Below, in pieces: positions 62,601-64,000 of a stretch of 64,000 nucleotides of DNA. The DNA is from Ailurus styani. Its lineage: Eukaryota; Chordata; Mammalia; Carnivora; Ailuridae. Positions within the stretch are counted from its first letter, which is position 1. Every line of letters begins with the position of its first letter. The DNA lies in contig LNAC01001234.1 of NCBI GenBank assembly GCA_002007465.1, positions 63,706-127,705 on the forward strand. Reading direction: 5' to 3'. The position numbers and the translations under genes were made by a program. The notes under the pieces were generated by a model, which did no database searches, was not told where the DNA came from, and was given only the letters and a program-made list of their open reading frames with translations.

Positions 62601-64000
62601 AATGGGAAAAGAATTAGAAATATATTTTACTCATATTTAGCTCATGAAGAACAAATTAAATCCTAACGAAAAGCCACACTGAAACGTTCTAGTCAGAGTT
62701 CTGTAATACGTATTTTACCCTAAAATACTTGCCCTGAATAAAGCTTCCGATTTACCCCCGTGTACATTGCTAACTTAGCCCGAAATTGATACAGATAGTA
62801 TTTAACCAACTTTATTGGAGATTTTCTGAAAGAGGAATGTTTGGCTTTATTTTTGTAGGAAATGATCTTCAATTTCTCTGGGATGGATGTTGTGTTCTAT
62901 AGTTGTAGGCACTGGCCTGAAATATGACCATAGGCAAATGAGCTTATTTTAATGCCTGTGGCATGCATGGATAAGTGAATGAAATTTGACAAGCATATAT
63001 ATGACAAAGATATAAATATGTATTTCATGTAGTTTCCAAGTAAAGCAACAATTTTAAGAACCATAAAACTACATATTTGATCTGAATTTTCACTTATTTT
63101 AAGTCCTCCCAGAAGTGACAGATATCTTTTCATTTGTCTTCTTTATTCCTTTTTAATTCCATGTTTGAATATCTTGTATCTGGGACTTAAATAACAACTT
63201 CGATTAAAATGTAGGGTCATGGCACAGTTCCAACCATGGTTCAGATAGAACACTAAGTATTTATTCAATGAATGAATGGATGAATGAAAAAGGTTTGGGC
63301 AAAGTCAGTAATTACCACTCTAAAAATACTTAGAGTGGTCATTGGAAGGATAGTACAATAAAATTAATGTATGTGAAGGCAAAATTTTCCTCTGTGTTTA
63401 GATTAATGGTTCAATTTGTACTCTCCTTAAAATATCAAAAGCCTCACAAACATCACTATTTCTACATGTGAAACAGAGTTCTTTTTTTTTTTTTTCCACT
63501 ACTCCCTATCAGTACTCATGTTTTACAGCATGAACTCTCAGGAAAATTGGTTTATCAAATTGAGCAAAGATACAGTAATAAGTGCTTTGACCATTATTCT
63601 AGAAATTTAGGTTCCGAAAGGAGCTCTTTTCTATTAAAAGTGTTCTCACAAAACTATGGGGCAGGTCAATGTAATTGACCCACGTATGTAACTGGGGAAA
63701 TACAGTGTTTGAGAGGTTAGGTGATCCTCATTAGGAAGTTAGTGACAGACAAAGGTAGTAAATTTATAAATCAAAATATTCAGATTTTTGCTTAGTTTAA
63801 GCTATGATCAATTCCATTTTCATAGAAACATTAGATATGTGCTCTCCTGCCAGTGGAGAATAGTCCCGAGTCCCTGAGTGCTAGACTGAACTGGGGACTC
63901 AGCAGGTGGACCAGTTTTTTCATTCTAGAAACTGTATAGATTGTGTAACTATAGACTTTATTCCCACCTTTTAATTAACTTCAGTGCCACATCATACAAA
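59640..64000. other. Gene-free right flank
   Basis: It has no SINE after 59620. It holds a diverged reverse MIR at about 60440-60545, an AT-rich block of ATA/TAT-type sequence at about 61376-61560 and an L2-like scrap at 63225-63290 (ATTCAATGAATGAATGGATG). No exon is supported on either strand. Confidence 0.6.

Overview
The window is mammalian nuclear DNA from a caniform carnivore, most likely a mustelid. About nineteen tRNA-Lys-derived carnivore CAN-SINEs are scattered over both strands. Several have the head and CT-rich, AATAAA-type tail typical of the Mustela-type (SINEC_Mv) subfamily. Ancient MIR, L2-like, hAT (MER5/MER20-like), L1M and MaLR fragments fill much of the rest. There are no operons, CRISPR arrays or other prokaryotic features.

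The one protein-coding gene is CALCR, the calcitonin receptor (class B1 GPCR), read on the minus strand. Five consecutive coding exons lie at 23236-23286 (start codon), 16518-16674, 14073-14183, 8038-8150 and 5064-5155. Together they give an uninterrupted frame of 174 residues plus two bases: signal peptide, the whole hormone-binding ectodomain with its six cysteines and four N-glycosylation sequons, and transmembrane helix 1. All splice sites are GT/AG and all phases match. The remaining helices and the C-tail lie beyond the left edge. The start-codon exon carries 30 nt of 5' UTR behind a good acceptor at 23317, so at least one untranslated exon and the promoter lie further right, either in 23317-64000 or beyond it.

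The intron between the first two coding exons carries two conserved microRNA hairpins on the CALCR strand: mir-489 (20325-20405) and mir-653 (19639-19736), 588 bp apart. This is the arrangement known from human CALCR. Both are expected to be processed from the CALCR primary transcript. The mature arms are nearly unchanged, but each has small differences from the human sequences as I remember them.

Layout: 1-5063 is intron downstream of the TM1 exon. 5064-23316 is the ectodomain part of CALCR with its introns and the microRNA pair. 23317-64000 is about 40.7 kb of presumed 5' intron and upstream DNA with no exon I can prove; it holds most of the SINEs, L1M fragments, an MLT1-like LTR remnant, a hAT element with terminal inverted repeats, and CA microsatellites. 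Nothing here supports a wholly new system. The most useful points are the microRNA cluster and its variants, a lysine predicted where human CALCR has arginine at the start of intracellular loop 1, two candidate cryptic exons, a perfect everted nuclear-receptor half-site pair, and some informative SINE insertions.
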